A DNA stretch of 64,000 bases from Owenia fusiformis (GCA_903813345.2 CAIIXF020000006.1:36244436-36308435), one strand, 5' to 3'; positions 11,101-22,514 are shown, counted from the first letter of the stretch. Translations and numbers: made by a program. The notes: generated by a model from the sequence alone, not told the origin.

Positions 11101-14100
11101 ATGGTGCAAAATCATGGAATGCAGCAGCCAAGGATGATTCAAAATTCCGTAATGCAACAACCAAGGTTTGTTCAAAATCCTGAAATACAACAACCAAGAA
11201 TGGTGCAAAATCCTGGAATGCAACAGCCAAGGATGATTCAAAATCCTGAAATGCAACAGCCAAGGATGATTCAAAATCCTGAAATGCAACAGCCAAGGAT
11301 GATTCAATATCCTGTAATGCAACAGCCAAGAATGGTTCAAAATCTACCAAGGATGGTTCAAAATACTGAAATGCAACCACCAAGGATGATTCAGAATCCT
11401 GGAATACATCAGCCAAGGATAATTCAAAATCCTAAAATGCAACAGCCAAGGATGATTCAAAATCCTGGAATACAACAACCAATGATGGTTCAAAATCCTG
11501 GAATGCAACAGCCAGGGATGCCTCAAACTCCTGGAATGCAACAGCCAAGGATTGTTCAAAATCCTGGAATACAACAACCAATGATGGTTCAAAACCCTGG
11601 AATGCAACAGCCAGGGATGCCTCAAACTCCTGGAATGCAACAGCCGAGGATTGTTCATAATCATGAAATACAACAGCCAAGATTGGTTCAAAATCTTAAT
11701 ATGCAACTGCCAAGGATGTCTCAAAATCGTGGAATGCAACAGCCAGGGATTGCTCAAAATCCTGAAATTCAGCAACCAAGAATGATTCAAAACCCTGAAA
11801 TTCAGCAGCCAAGAATGATTCAAAACACTGGAATGCGACAGCCTGGAATGATTCAAAATCCTGGAATGCAACAGCAAAGAATGAATCCTGAAATGCAACA
11901 ACCAAGAATGGCTCAAAATCCTGGAATGCAACTGCAAAGGTTGAATCCTGAAATGCAACAACCAAGAATGGTTCAAAATCCTGAAATACAGCAACCAAGA
12001 ATTGTTCAAAATCCTGGAACTCATCAGTTACAAATAGATCAAAAGCGATTTCCAGAATTAGTTCATTATCCAAGTACCATTCAACGGCAATTTTCAAACA
12101 CTACTGTAATGCAACCTTCTGGATTTGTTCATCTTGTTACATCTCAAACTGGGGTCCAGAATCCTACTCCTGGAGTTCATCAGTCTCTCATTGGAGTTCA
12201 ACAGACTTCCCCTGGAGTTCAACAAAGTCACCCTGGAGTTCAACAGCCTCCCAGTGGAGTTCAACAGCCTCTCATTAGAGTTCAACAACCTTACTCTGGA
12301 GTTCGGTTGGCATCTGCTACATTTCAGCAGCCTCCACCTGGAGTTCAACAGCCTCCTCCAGGAGTTCAACAGCCTCCCAGTGGAGTTCAACAGCCTCCCA
12401 GTGGAGTTCAACAGCCTCTCATTGGAGTTCAACAACCTCACTCTGGAGTTCGGTTGGCTTCTGCTACATTTCAGCAGCCTCCCCCTGTAGTTCAACAGCC
12501 TCCTCTTGGAGTTCAACAGACTCCCTCAGGAGTTCAACAGACTTCCTCTGGAGTTCAACAGCCTCCTCCAGGAGTTCAACAGACTCCCTCTGAAGTTCAA
12601 CAGTTCTCCTCTGGAGTACAGCAGCCATTTGCTACAATTCAGCAGGCTTCCCTTGGAGTTCAACAGCCTCTCCTAGGAGTTCATCAACCTCCTCTCAGAG
12701 TTCAACAGCTTCCTTCTAGAGTTCAGCAGTCTCCCTTTGAATTTCGCCAGCCTCTTCATGGAATTCAACAGCCTCCCCATGGAAGTCAACACCACCCCCA
12801 TGAAATCCAAGAGCCTAGCCATAAAATTCAAGAGTCTCTTCCTCTTGGCATTCTACCAGCAATTGGATCTACATTATCAGTCAAAAAAGCATCTAAGAAC
12901 CCTCAAATGTCACTTGCCTCATACTATGATGAACAAGATGCAATGTATGGTCCTTCTGAACCTACTGATAACAAATCAGATAAGAAGCCTCCATTGCCCC
13001 TAGAACCCCCTTTGCCGAAAGAACCCCCTTCACCAAAGGAACCCCCTTTGTCATCTCCCAAGACAATGAAGATTGAAACACCTATTTCACCATCAACAAA
13101 CACACATGGAAGCATACCAAAACCAACTGTGTTACCAATAAATGAATCTTCTGAGAATAAAAGTTTGCCTTCTGAATTGGTTGAAAATGAGAAGGGTCAA
13201 GTATCGGTTGATAATGAGCAGAACAAGCCAGCACCGGTCAAATATAAGCAAAATGAGCCGGCATTGGATGAAAATGACCAGACTGAGCCAGCATTAAATG
13301 ATGGTGAGAAGCCAAAGTTAGACGAAAAGAAGGTTGTTAAGTTAAAACAGCAAAAGCGCAAAATGGAAGACATGTACAAGGAGACTTTGAAATCAACTAA
13401 AAAAATGCGAAGAGATATTGATGAGGCTTTAAAGCAGCGTAAAAGAGATATTGAAATAAAAAAAGAAAAAGAACAACAGCGAAAGAGAGATATTGAAGAA
13501 GAAAAAAAGAGGCAGCATTTAGTAGCCATTGAAAGAAGAGAAAGAAGGCTCATGGCAAAAATTGAAACTGAAAATGAACTCAAAAGAGCAGAACTTAAAT
13601 TGAATGCTAAAAAACGTTGTCATGAATCAAAAACATGGGCAAAACATGTGGTTAATTTAGTAGAAACACCTGCCCTTGATTCAGTTGAAAAACCTGCCCT
13701 CGATTCATTTGAAAAATCTACCCTTGATTCAGTTCAACAACCACCCCTTCATTCAAAGGAAATGCTCGCCCTTGATTTAGTAGAAACACATGTTAAAGAT
13801 CCAGTAGAAACAACAATAACTGCATCAGGAGAGGAAATCAATCCAAGAACAGCCATTGATAAAACCATTGAATACCAATTAACAGAACTTACATCATGTG
13901 CTCAGAATTTGTTGAAGAATCAACATGAAAAGCTGAAAGAAACTGCTAAGGGAGTCCTAAACAATGTTCTTGTGGGACCACAAGGACATACACAACCATC
14001 TGGAAAGAAAAATATGTCTCTACATTCCTATGTTGATGAACTTTTGGACAACACATATGATCAATATGACCCTGCAGAACCAACCAATGAAGAGACAGAG

Positions 14101-17100
14101 GATGGAGATATTGTTGCTTATGATGAAAGTATACATGAACCAAACGTTGATTTGGATACATGTGACCAGGAATACAAAGAAAATGTTGATGGTGCTACTG
14201 AAAAGGATGAAAAGATTCAGCAATATGCAAGTATTGGATTCAAAGATACGATTTGTGAACCTAAGATCGAAGAAAGGGTAAATGTTCACACAAGGAGCCC
14301 AAGTGCAATAGAGAAAGAGTTGTACGGAGAAGATTACCAACCAATAGAAATAGAGTATCCACCTGAAGAATCTGATGAAGAGGTTGAGTACATTCAAGAA
14401 GAGCCTCTTGTGGAAGAAAAATATGTCCCAGAGGAGTCAGATGAGTTGGAAAGAGAACTGTATGGCGATGACTACACACCTATAGAGATAAAATATGAGG
14501 ACCCTGACAAAAATGAGTTTGATGAGGCTGATATATTTGAGAGAAATAAGGAAGAAGATTTCTATATTACGCAAATGGAACAGTTCAGGAAATCCATGCA
14601 TAATCAAAATGAATCGAGTGAAGTTCAAGATATGGATGATACAACATCACTAATAACCATAAGTGACACCGAACCATGTATAAATGACACTGACCAGATA
14701 TCAAATCCTAAAATGGTTGAGGAAAAACGTTCAGCATCTGAATCTGAAGATGGATTAATACTGTCTCATATAGAGATACTGGGTGAGCTTGAGGAGCTGG
14801 AAACCAAAGTCAAAGTGCCACATAGACAAGGTACAACCAAAAAACTGAAAGAGAGATTCATTGCATACCAAAGTGTCAAAAGTGAAGAGCCTGAAATATC
14901 TGAGATGCCGACAGAGGAAGATTTGGAAGAATTTTATAAGATCTCTGCTTCAGCTGAGCGAAAAACGAGTCCACGTGGAAGAAAAATTGCTGGACATGGC
15001 CCCATTCTTTGTTATAATACACCTAAGAATCACAATATTCCTGATAATCAGCAAAGCATGCCTAATCAGAACAATGTACCTAATCAGCAAGGTTTACCCA
15101 ATCAGGAAAATAGCGCTGATCTATCTAATCAGCAACATGAAAATGTCCAAGCTATGATACAGATATCTGATTGTAACAAACAAAAGGCTGACCAATATCA
15201 TAGACAAAAATTTAAAAAGCAGCGGTACAAATCTAAGAAAAAGCCTTATATATCAAAGCAACAACAACCCAGGCAACATATAGTTCATGGGGTTACTCAA
15301 GCAAAACAAGAAACTCAAAATGAAAATATGCCTCGTCAGCACAGTGAGTCTAATCAGCCCAGCAAACATCAACATCAAAATGAGATCTATCCAATAGAAT
15401 CAAAACAAACTTTGAAGAATGAAACTAGTAATCCAAATAAGGGTAAAGTATTACTCCCAACTCCAAACATAGCAATAAGCCTTGGCTCTTCAAGTACTTC
15501 TGTCTCTGACAATATTACAGGAACATCTAAACCAGCAAACCACAATAAAGAAAAGCAGCCCGAGGCTCAAAATCGAAGAAAAGTGCTTCTTCCTACTCCA
15601 GTTCAAGCAAAAGCTGTAGAAAAAACAGCAGTTTTTCCCACAGCATTGGAAGTTAGCCAGCCACCATTCCATGGGAATATCAATCAGTTACCTTCAGAAG
15701 TACCAGCAGATCAGGCTACTGTATTTGAGGTTAGTCAGCCACCATCCATAGTTGTAACTACAGATCAGTCAAGGGGTGATGTTGACCTTAGGCCCCCAGT
15801 CAAAGAACAGAATGCAACAAAAATATTCTCCAAAGATCTAGATTTAAGGGAGAAAGAGACAGTTGATAGAGATGAAAGGAAAATAACACCCAAGAAAGAT
15901 ACTGATCACAGGAGTGAATTATCTAATAAGGATTTAGATCTTAGAGACCATACACATTATGGAAATCAAGAAAAGTTGTCTCAAAAGGGACACAAAATTA
16001 CCCAGGATTCAGATCTGAGGGGGGAAATGAATACCCAGAGTTTGAATCAGAAAGAAAAAATTGGTATTGAGGATTCAGACCTAAGGGAGAAAGGTGAGAC
16101 CCAGGATTCAAATCAAAGAATCCAAACTACACTTCTTGATTCTGACCAGAGAAAGCTTGATGTTGACCAGAGGGATCGAAAACCTCTTCTTGACACCAAA
16201 CCAAGTGTTCAGTCTAGTAGTTCGGTAAATACAGTGATTCAAGACAAAATAGGTAAAAGGGGACGAAGTCACGCTGGTGGAGATTTAAGAGGAAAGAGCT
16301 ATGAGAGGGCAAATCCTAGGGGGCAAGGTAGGGGCAATGCTAGAGGACAGAGAAGAGGTAGAGGTAGAGGAATTGTAAGAGAAGGGCGTGGAAGAGGGAA
16401 TTCAAAGGGAGAGAATATGGATAGACCACGCAGAAGTTGTAGTCCACAGAGTGAAACAAGGAGGCCAGAGTATAATCATCACAATGATGATGGAAGACAT
16501 AGATCAAGAAGTCCATTTGGAGAAAAACATCTTCCTTTTGACGGAAGACATAGTTCATATGAAGGAGATCAAAGGAGAAAATGGAACAGCCCAAATAGAG
16601 ACGATAGAGCATCTAGTTCCCATGATAGAGCACATAGCCCTTTTGAACAAGGACATCCTCATTTTGATAGAGGACACAGTCCATATCATTGGGAGCAAAG
16701 CTCATTTGAAAGAGGCCATAGCCCCTTTGAACGAGGGCGTAGCCCTTTTGAGAGAGGACCTTCTCCTTTTGAAAGAACACATAGCCCTAGAAGACACAGC
16801 CCTTTTGAAAGAGGACGTCCTCAATTTGAACAAGAACATGGCCCATTTGATAGAGAACATGGGTCATTTGAAAGAAAACAGGGATCTTTTGAGAGAGAAG
16901 CCCATCATATTGAACGAGGGCATAGCCCTAGAAGACATAGTCCGTTTGAAGGAAGATCTCATTTTGAGCGAGGGCACAGTCCATTTGAACGAGGACCTCC
17001 ACCTTTTGAAAGAGGACATAGCCCATATCAAAACAGGGATCATGCGAGACAGTGGCATAGCCCTCATAGAGACGACAGAGGACATAGTCCATTTGAAAGA

Positions 17101-17550
17101 AGACATAGCCCATTTGAAAGAAGACATAGTCCATTTGAGAGAAGATATGGTTCATTTGAAAGAAGACATAGTCCATGTGAAAGAAGACGTAGTCCATTTG
17201 AAAGAAGACATAGCCCATTTGAAAGAGGGCATAGTCCATTTGAAAGAAGACATAGTCCATTTGAAAGAGGACGAAGTCCGTTTGAAAGAAGACATAGTCC
17301 ATTTGAAAGAGGACAAAGTCCATTTGAAAGAAGGCATGGACCATTTGAAAGGGCACAAAGTCCCTTTAGAAAAGAGGATGAAAGAAAACATTGGAATAGC
17401 CCTGGCAGAGATGAAGAATACCACAGAGAACATAGGCCAAGAGGTTCCTGGCATAGTCCACCAAGAGATGGAAGAGATTTTAGGCCTCCGTTTGACGGCC
17501 GGGATAGGCATTGGGATAATCATGAACCTCGTGATCCAAGGTACCACTGA
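8129..17550 (+). CDS. Giant 9.4-kb exon: degenerate R3H pair plus very long repeat-rich, SIM-containing disordered protein
   Basis: One uninterrupted frame from the acceptor cattccag (8128) to TGA at 17548, about 3,139 codons with no internal ATG start needed: it is open upstream of any Met and enters in phase 1, matching the donor at 2583. Order: two R3H-like units (8250-8460, 8580-8800); acidic stretch with SUMO-interacting-type motifs; KSCLKK repeats (9250-9760); MQQPRMVQNPE decamers (10850-12030); GVQQPP heptamers (12160-12840); Pro-rich; charged coiled coil (13310-13640); paired ELYGxDYxPIEI motifs; KVLLPTP and D-x-DLR repeats; RG box; SPFER repeats. Joined to exons A-C it would make a protein of at least 3,746 residues with XTBD and dsRBMs. 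I know no named family with this layout. A separate gene with its own 5' exon is possible. Confidence 0.78.
8250..8800 (+). other. Two tandem R3H-like units, both without the signature Arg
   Basis: Unit 1 has DINGFRKVIKYEFRSYALSQ, then FTEIELDVIHEERCLFGL and FLVIGKVRD. Unit 2 has DINGFRKIIKNHLKSYIKSQ, then FTEAEIDVLHEEKFRLGL and LLVCKMKD. Both align with the R3H of the G-patch exon (FTSEERKIIHNEARKLGL, FLVVSRKRN). The His is kept in both, but the Arg four residues before it is Leu in unit 1 and Ile in unit 2. They look like a diverged duplicate of the R3H exon. Confidence 0.72.
8935..9075 (+). other. Acidic tract with SUMO-interacting-type motif
   Basis: LVCLSDSDDDIYVVDDDD puts short hydrophobic runs against Asp/Ser acidic runs, the layout of SUMO-interacting motifs. 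More candidates in the same exon: VIDLTED at 10204-10224, IVDVTYLSDSDSDSS at about 10579-10623, and LITISDTE at about 14650-14673. Confidence 0.55.
9250..9790 (+). repeat. KSCLKK protein repeats (4 units) and KEVSF motif
   Basis: Three close units of KILDPGPISKETSLKSCLKK type (from about 9256, 9451, 9586), each followed by a Lys-rich spacer, then a fourth shorter unit LLQSCFKKP (9727). KEVSF at 9775-9789 fits the RVxF-type docking pattern for protein phosphatase 1 as a bare motif; this is suggestive only. Confidence 0.7.
10850..12030 (+). repeat. Coding minisatellite, 30-bp unit encoding MQQPRMVQNPE-type decamers, close to 40 units
   Basis: Head-to-tail 10-residue units, consensus MQQPRM-[VI]-QNP[EG], frame kept throughout while codons vary; a few units are shortened by whole codons, showing selection to keep the frame. 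Gln/Pro/Met/Asn-rich, likely disordered. Confidence 0.93.
12160..12845 (+). repeat. Coding minisatellite, 21-bp unit encoding GVQQPPS-type heptamers, about 30 units
   Basis: Consensus GVQQPPS/GVQQPLL. A longer block ending VRLASATFQQPPP occurs twice (around 12303 and 12447), so part of the array was duplicated as a larger piece. Frame maintained; drifts to EIQEPSHKIQE at the end. Confidence 0.92.
12907..14085 (+). other. Repeated MSLxSYxDE...Y-P-EPT motif flanking the coiled-coil region
   Basis: MSLASYYDEQDAMYGPSEPT (12907-12966) and MSLHSYVDELLDNTYDQYDP followed by AEPT (14014-14085) share a Ser-Leu-x-Ser-Tyr/Asp-Glu/Tyr-Pro-Glu-Pro-Thr pattern. The acidic/Tyr stretch just before XTBD (nt 25-105) is loosely similar. 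Function unknown; possibly a short binding motif. Confidence 0.55.
13310..13640 (+). other. Charged coiled-coil / single alpha-helix segment
   Basis: About 110 residues rich in Lys, Arg and Glu with no Pro or Gly (KRKMEDMYKETLKSTKKMRR, then repeated QRKRDIE). Typical of a coiled coil or stable single helix, the only clearly ordered segment in the C-terminal 2,900 residues. Confidence 0.75.
14311..14500 (+). other. Paired ELYGxDYxPIEIxY motifs
   Basis: IEKELYGEDYQPIEIEY (about 14311) and LERELYGDDYTPIEIKY (about 14446), separated by an acidic stretch with PEESDE repeats. Tight conservation of aromatic and Gly positions in an otherwise disordered protein suggests a docking motif. Confidence 0.6.
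15430..16200 (+). repeat. KVLLPTP pair, EVSQPP pair and D-x-DLR repeats
   Basis: KVLLPTP occurs twice (near 15445 and 15584), EVSQPP twice (15650, 15730), and Asp-x-Asp-Leu-Arg type units (DVDLR, DLDLR, DLDLR, DSDLR, DSDLR, then DSDQR, DVDQR) run from 15780 to 16170. Evenly charged short linear repeats. Confidence 0.65.
16255..16435 (+). other. RG-rich box
   Basis: RGQGRGNARGQRRGRGRGIV followed by REGRGRG: an RG/RGG-type segment, usually RNA-binding and a target for arginine methylation. That is notable because the other gene in the window belongs to the methylarginine-hydrolase family, but no functional link is shown. Confidence 0.75.
16615..17380 (+). repeat. SPFERR/HSPFERG coding repeats, more than 30 units
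   Basis: Six- to seven-residue units [HR]-SPFER-[RG] with frame maintained to near the C terminus, which ends Arg/Gly/His-rich (RDPRYH). Each unit offers a Ser-Pro phosphosite next to Phe and Arg, an SR-like composition. The +2 frame across it is open for 393 codons only because of the repeat. Confidence 0.9.
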
Positions 17551-17644
17551 ACATAGGCACAATGCTTAAGAAGCTACGTGTATCTATAGATTTTAAGGAT
17601 TCTATGAAAAGCATTGTGCTGTCCATGTTATCAGAATATATGAC

Positions 17645-17650
17645 ATTAAA
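17645..17650 (+). terminator. Candidate poly(A) signal ATTAAA of the long form
   Basis: First near-canonical hexamer after the stop at 17550, before the 66-bp array. The next AATAAA (18536-18541) lies inside the inserted element. Confidence 0.35.
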
Positions 17651-17695
17651 CTACATGATGTAAGCGGCCATGTCAAGTAGCATAACATAATGAAT

Positions 17696-18172
17696 GTTGA
17701 GTTCAATGTAGTTATGCAATCAGATTTGACCAAATTTTGAAGGAGTATGATGTAAATGGATGTTGACAACTATATAGCTATGCCGTCAGATTTGACAAAG
17801 TTTTGAAGGAGTATGATATGAATGGATGTTGACAACAATATAGCTATGCCGTCAGATTTGACCAAATTTTGAAGGAGTATGATGTAAATGGATGTTGACA
17901 ACTATATAGCTATGCCGTCAGATTTGACAAAGTTTTGAAGGAGTATGATATGAATGGATGTTGACAACAATATAGCTATGCAGTCAGATTTGACAAAATT
18001 TTGAAGGAGTATGATATGAATGGATGTTGACAACAATATAGCTATGCCGTCAGATTTGACCAAATTTTGAAGGAGTATGATGTAAATGGATGTTGACAAC
18101 TATATAGCTATGCCGTCAGATTTGACAAAGTTTTGAAGGAGTATGATATGAATGGATGTTGACAACAATATA
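17696..18172. repeat. 66-bp tandem array, left part (about 7 copies)
   Basis: Unit GTCAGATTTGACAAAGTTTT... through GGATGTTGACAACAATATAG, 66 bp (the TGTTGACAAC segment recurs at 17761, 17827, 17893 and so on). Ends abruptly at TA (18171-18172), where the 9.2-kb segment begins; the same array resumes at 27421 in the same orientation. Confidence 0.92.
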
Positions 18173-18341
18173 CAGTACAAGTATTTTCAAAGCTCACACC
18201 ATGCCATGCCGTCGAGATGCCGGCTGCTCTACGCGTGCATCGCAACCGCTGCACGCCCGCTCTTCGTCTGTGCGACGAGCGCTCTTCGTGCTCACAGCGA
18301 CAGCGATTCTACTGCTTAGCTAGCGCTTAGCATGCGCTATA

Positions 18342-20165
18342 CGACCGATGTAGTTATCAGATTGTAATTTATACATGTATGCACTGTACATATGCTTAGC
18401 GGTAGAATTCACAGTGAGCACGAAATGAAAGCAAGTTTGTTTAGATTGTAATTGAACTGGATGTTTTTATATCCATTATACTGTATGCGGTCGTAATTAA
18501 CCATTGGTTCACTAATATGCTCGATACTTTAAATGAATAAATTGGTAGTAAGTTTATCAGTTGAAAAAGCCATAATACACACAAACAACATGTAACTGAA
18601 TTCAAATTGTATATAATCCACGGTGTTTTCTTTTTTGGAAACACTCCGATAGGCATCGCCATCGGGATAGTTCTGCCGATCGGCAAAGTCATCGGGACGG
18701 CATTTCCGTCGGCACAGTGTACATCAATGCATTGTGCAACTTACCTGTACATCGGAGGATCCAAGAAAACATCGATAAACTCATAATAATATTTCTTGAG
18801 AGTTAGATTATGTTTTGAGCGGGTAAAAATTGTGTCCACTATTAAGTTATATTCTTGAAACAATTCAATAAATAAGTATACTTAGAACTAGTTTTTTTCA
18901 ATAATAACTATTATTGCCGTTTTAAAAATGTAGAAATCCTTTTATAGAGCATTCTGTACCATAATTTATAAAATAATCTTTCAGACGGGCAAATCACAAT
19001 GAGGACAAATGTTTACATGAACGATCTTGTTTCCATTTCGTAAAAACAAAAATATTGAAGTACGATATTAGATCGGATATTAGCGTACCTCTGTGGAAAA
19101 GAATCAAAAGATACTCGCAGTATGATGATTTGTCATTTTAGAAATTCGTCAATTTGACTAAACTATCCCCCGGAACTAGCCTTTCAGGAAAAGCAAATGC
19201 GACAGATACATGTATCTAAAGAAAGTTACATTTTATTCTTGATTTCAGGGAATAATTGTAATGATAAACAGAAATTGCAATTATTATTGTTTTGCTCTAA
19301 CATTCAATTATGATTCAACGCTTTCCCTCAATTTCTATCAGATCATCGATCCCAGACTTCAGCAAATATTCCAATCATATTTTGCGTTTTATCAACTTTT
19401 CGAAAAGCTATACGCATATGATACTACAACTACTAACTGACAGTGGTTTATCGTAACTTTTTGCAAATATGGATGTTTATACTGCTTGTATCTTATTCCA
19501 GGGAGTTTTATAGAGACAGGACTTCCTCTTCACAATGTAATTATATATTTTCTGTTTTGTAGGTTCCCGTGGGTAAGATACCAACAAGAACAATACGGCC
19601 CATCCTAAAGGGCACAGACCCGTCAGTGGCGTTCTTCAAGTTATAGCACATGGAGATATAGTTTGTGAATCTTGCCTACACAGCTGCTCGATACAAGTGC
19701 AAAATACAAAATAATAACCCTAATATAATATAGATAAATGTTTGGCATGCATTGTGTTTCTGTTTCATTGTTAAATTATTTGATAACTTATAATAAGCAG
19801 ATAAGTTAGTTGCTTTTCAGGTATTAAGCGGCGATGTAGGACTGAAAACCAGCGTCACACATGTACATTTTCTCGGATATTCCTCCATAAGCAGATATAC
19901 TTTGTTTGCATGTTTTAATTTTGATTTGATTTGTTTTTTTTTTGAATTACACGAATTAGATAAAGTCTTTCAAATGTCACCAGTCTTTGGTGGTGAGATT
20001 TCATGTAGGAATTAGAATTAGATTAAGATTTATTACGATCTGTTTTGTTTGCATCGTTCATTGTATAACGTTGATAAAACACAAGGGCAGCATTGGAATT
20101 ACAGAATTGTGCGATTCCCTACCTCCCATTCATAGATTTAGTCTCTTGCCATGGTATTCAAAATT
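18342..20165. other. Interior of the 9.2-kb element, no gene seen
   Basis: AT-rich sequence with a CpG patch (18640-18730) carrying repeated CATCGGGA-type words. Only short unsupported frames on both strands. Confidence 0.5.
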
Positions 20166-20169
20166 ATAT

Positions 20170-20532
20170 TTGTTCTGTCATTCTGATTCCCGTGTCGGGA
20201 CATTCTGATCTATCGGAGTCTCACTTTCTCTAACCCTTTGGTATTCCAAAGGATAAAACTTGCTGTGGATCACACAATGGTGTCGGGAGATTAAACCAGT
20301 GAATGTTCTGATCGTCGCAACATTCGATACACCGAGAGATTTCACGGATTCATACATGCATACTGTACATGTATATTCAGCGCAGTATGCATGTACATTC
20401 CATATATCCTTCCAATAATAAGTGCTGCATGTATAAACCTGTGAAACCTCTCGGTCCATCGGATGTTGTGACGATCGGAACATTTTACTGGTTAAATCTC
20501 CCGATACTGGAAATAAGAATGACAGGGGAAAT
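20170..20532. repeat. Foldback element with 80-bp-scale hairpin arms
   Basis: TCGGGAGATTAAACCAGTGA at about 20285 is mirrored by TTACTGGTTAAATCTCCCGA ending near 20508, and the arms match inward to a loop around GCATACTGTACATG (about 20355-20395). Outer TGTCATTCTGATTCC / GAATGACAGGGG also pair, with about 100 extra bp in the left arm. Confidence 0.75.
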
Positions 20533-22514
20533 CTGGGAAATCTTTTTCATACTTTGTCATTCCGTTCTTAATATATTGTATAATATAGGCTATTTGTATT
20601 CTGTTTTACGGGTTCCCATTGAAATTGGTTACAACACAGGCAATATATCGCAGGTTAAATAAGTGTTCAACAATTAAACACGGCGGTCTTCATTTTATAG
20701 TTCATGAAAATTGCCTCAAGTACAATGTCAAAATCTCATGATGATTTCTTCCGACCTATGTTTACTGACGAGAGAGGGGGTACGCAGTTGCTTGAAGAAA
20801 GCATAAACTATGAAAAATCCATAGTCCGATAATTAATTAATTGGCACGAATCTGTTAATTGTTTTTGTTATTGTTACTTGATTAGACGGATTTTCAGATA
20901 TTATCTGCATTGAGATGGCTGATTATAAGGCATGAATATTTTTTCCAGTTATGTTAATTGTTATTTTATATGTTTGGAATATTTATTTATCCATCCATTT
21001 TTCATTTTGATATACTTTTCAAAGCTACTTTTGGTTTTATCTCTGTGTTTTATTTATAATAATTTTCAACAGAGTTAGGACTAGCCTACAAGGAATTCCA
21101 TATAGCCTATAATTGATTTTAATTTAATAAAGTTTGCTGATAATTGATTTAAGTGTAGAAATGGTAACGCTCCCGAAGAGTGCATGTGTGCCTGGCAGGA
21201 TCGCCAATAGAATTGCATGCTTCGTTTTGTTTTGATAGTTAGTTTAGAACTTTTGCCACATGAAGTATTCAATCCATATACGCAAACGTGCGTGTACTTT
21301 GAAGGGCTTTGAAGTCTCTGGTAACATTAAATTTTAGGGTTTCGAAGCCATTTCCACCTCCTCCGGTATTCTTTCTGTGGGAGAGGTTTTTCAAAAATAA
21401 TTATAAACTTTTGAGACCTTTGGGGGTATACGCTAGATCAAGTCACATATCCTTATATATTTAGTTTTTTTCCTGAAGGATTAGAAAATAAAAATTCAAA
21501 CATAGAGAGGCAAAGACGTGAAAGTGTGGGAAGTTTTAATATTTAATTTATGCTTTTCTTTCATTCAAATGGCAACCCTCGAATATAATTGCAATTGACC
21601 TCCATTGCATTTGAAGGGGGAGGGGGTTCAATCATCGCCTTTCTCCAAAGTTTATTTAAAATCGTGCAGTTTTTCATGATTCTGAGCTCTTTTAACTTAA
21701 GTGATGACCAATGTTGTTTAATGTGGACCCCCTGCCCCAATCACTGGAAATGGCTACGGGCCTGAAATGGCAAATATTGTCATTGATTTCTCGAAAGCTC
21801 ATAATACACCCAATCCACAAGGTGGGTCTGAAGGTGAAAACCAAGACGATCTCTGTAATCAAAGGCTGAGACGATATTTTCTATAATCAGAGTCCTAGAC
21901 GACTTCTGCTGTAACCAGAGTCCTGGGCTTTTAGACTTTCTCATAATTAAAGTAGCCAAACATCCGCTGAACAGGGAAATTGATGGATTAATGAATAATC
22001 TTTTGTTTGTTATTTTAATTATAATTATTGTTTTGACAAATATAAAACGTTTGTTTCCGATTATAATACAAGTGTATGTATCAAATCCATCATGTGAAGC
22101 AATCCCTAAAAGCAGAACAAGACAGCCACAATAACCACCTTGTTCTAAGGGTATAACTTCTAGTTTAGAAGTCTTATATTTTACTATATGACTTGGGCAA
22201 TAGCGGGCCATAGGGCAGTGACCAGTCGTAGTGGTATTCCAAAATGAATATCAACATTCAGCATTGAACAAACTGAAACTAAACCTTTTTGAAAAATTCC
22301 AAGGGTCACATTTAACAATGAAAACTTTCGCCCAAAAGCACGTGTTCACTGCTCAAAATGTAGCAAAACTGACCATGGGCCTGAATCTCATCCCCCCCAT
22401 TTAGTTCCATCACTGACATTCATTTATATCATAATTTTATATATTTAGTATTATTGAGAATGTAAGCTGGACAGTCATATAATAAAACAAATATTTCGTT
22501 TATTTTATTTATCT
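20533..22514. other. Interior of the 9.2-kb element, no gene seen
   Basis: AT-rich. Near 21731-21768 a short remnant of the 'GGCTACGGGCCTG' MITE end is visible. The 143-codon minus-strand frame at 21780-22211 has no coding character. Confidence 0.5.

Noticed and set aside
10777-12516. Several 120-226-codon minus-strand frames with decamer periods
   Set aside because: Shadows of the MQQPR and GVQQPP coding minisatellites.
16388-17569. 393-codon + frame in the HLKEDIVHLKED style overlapping the giant exon
   Set aside because: It is the SPFER repeat DNA read one base over; the repeat unit forces an open frame. The giant exon frame has the splice site and the upstream domains.
21780-22211. 143-codon minus-strand frame
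   Set aside because: Composition of AT-rich noise (Ile/Phe/Lys runs), no domain, no splice or neighbour support.
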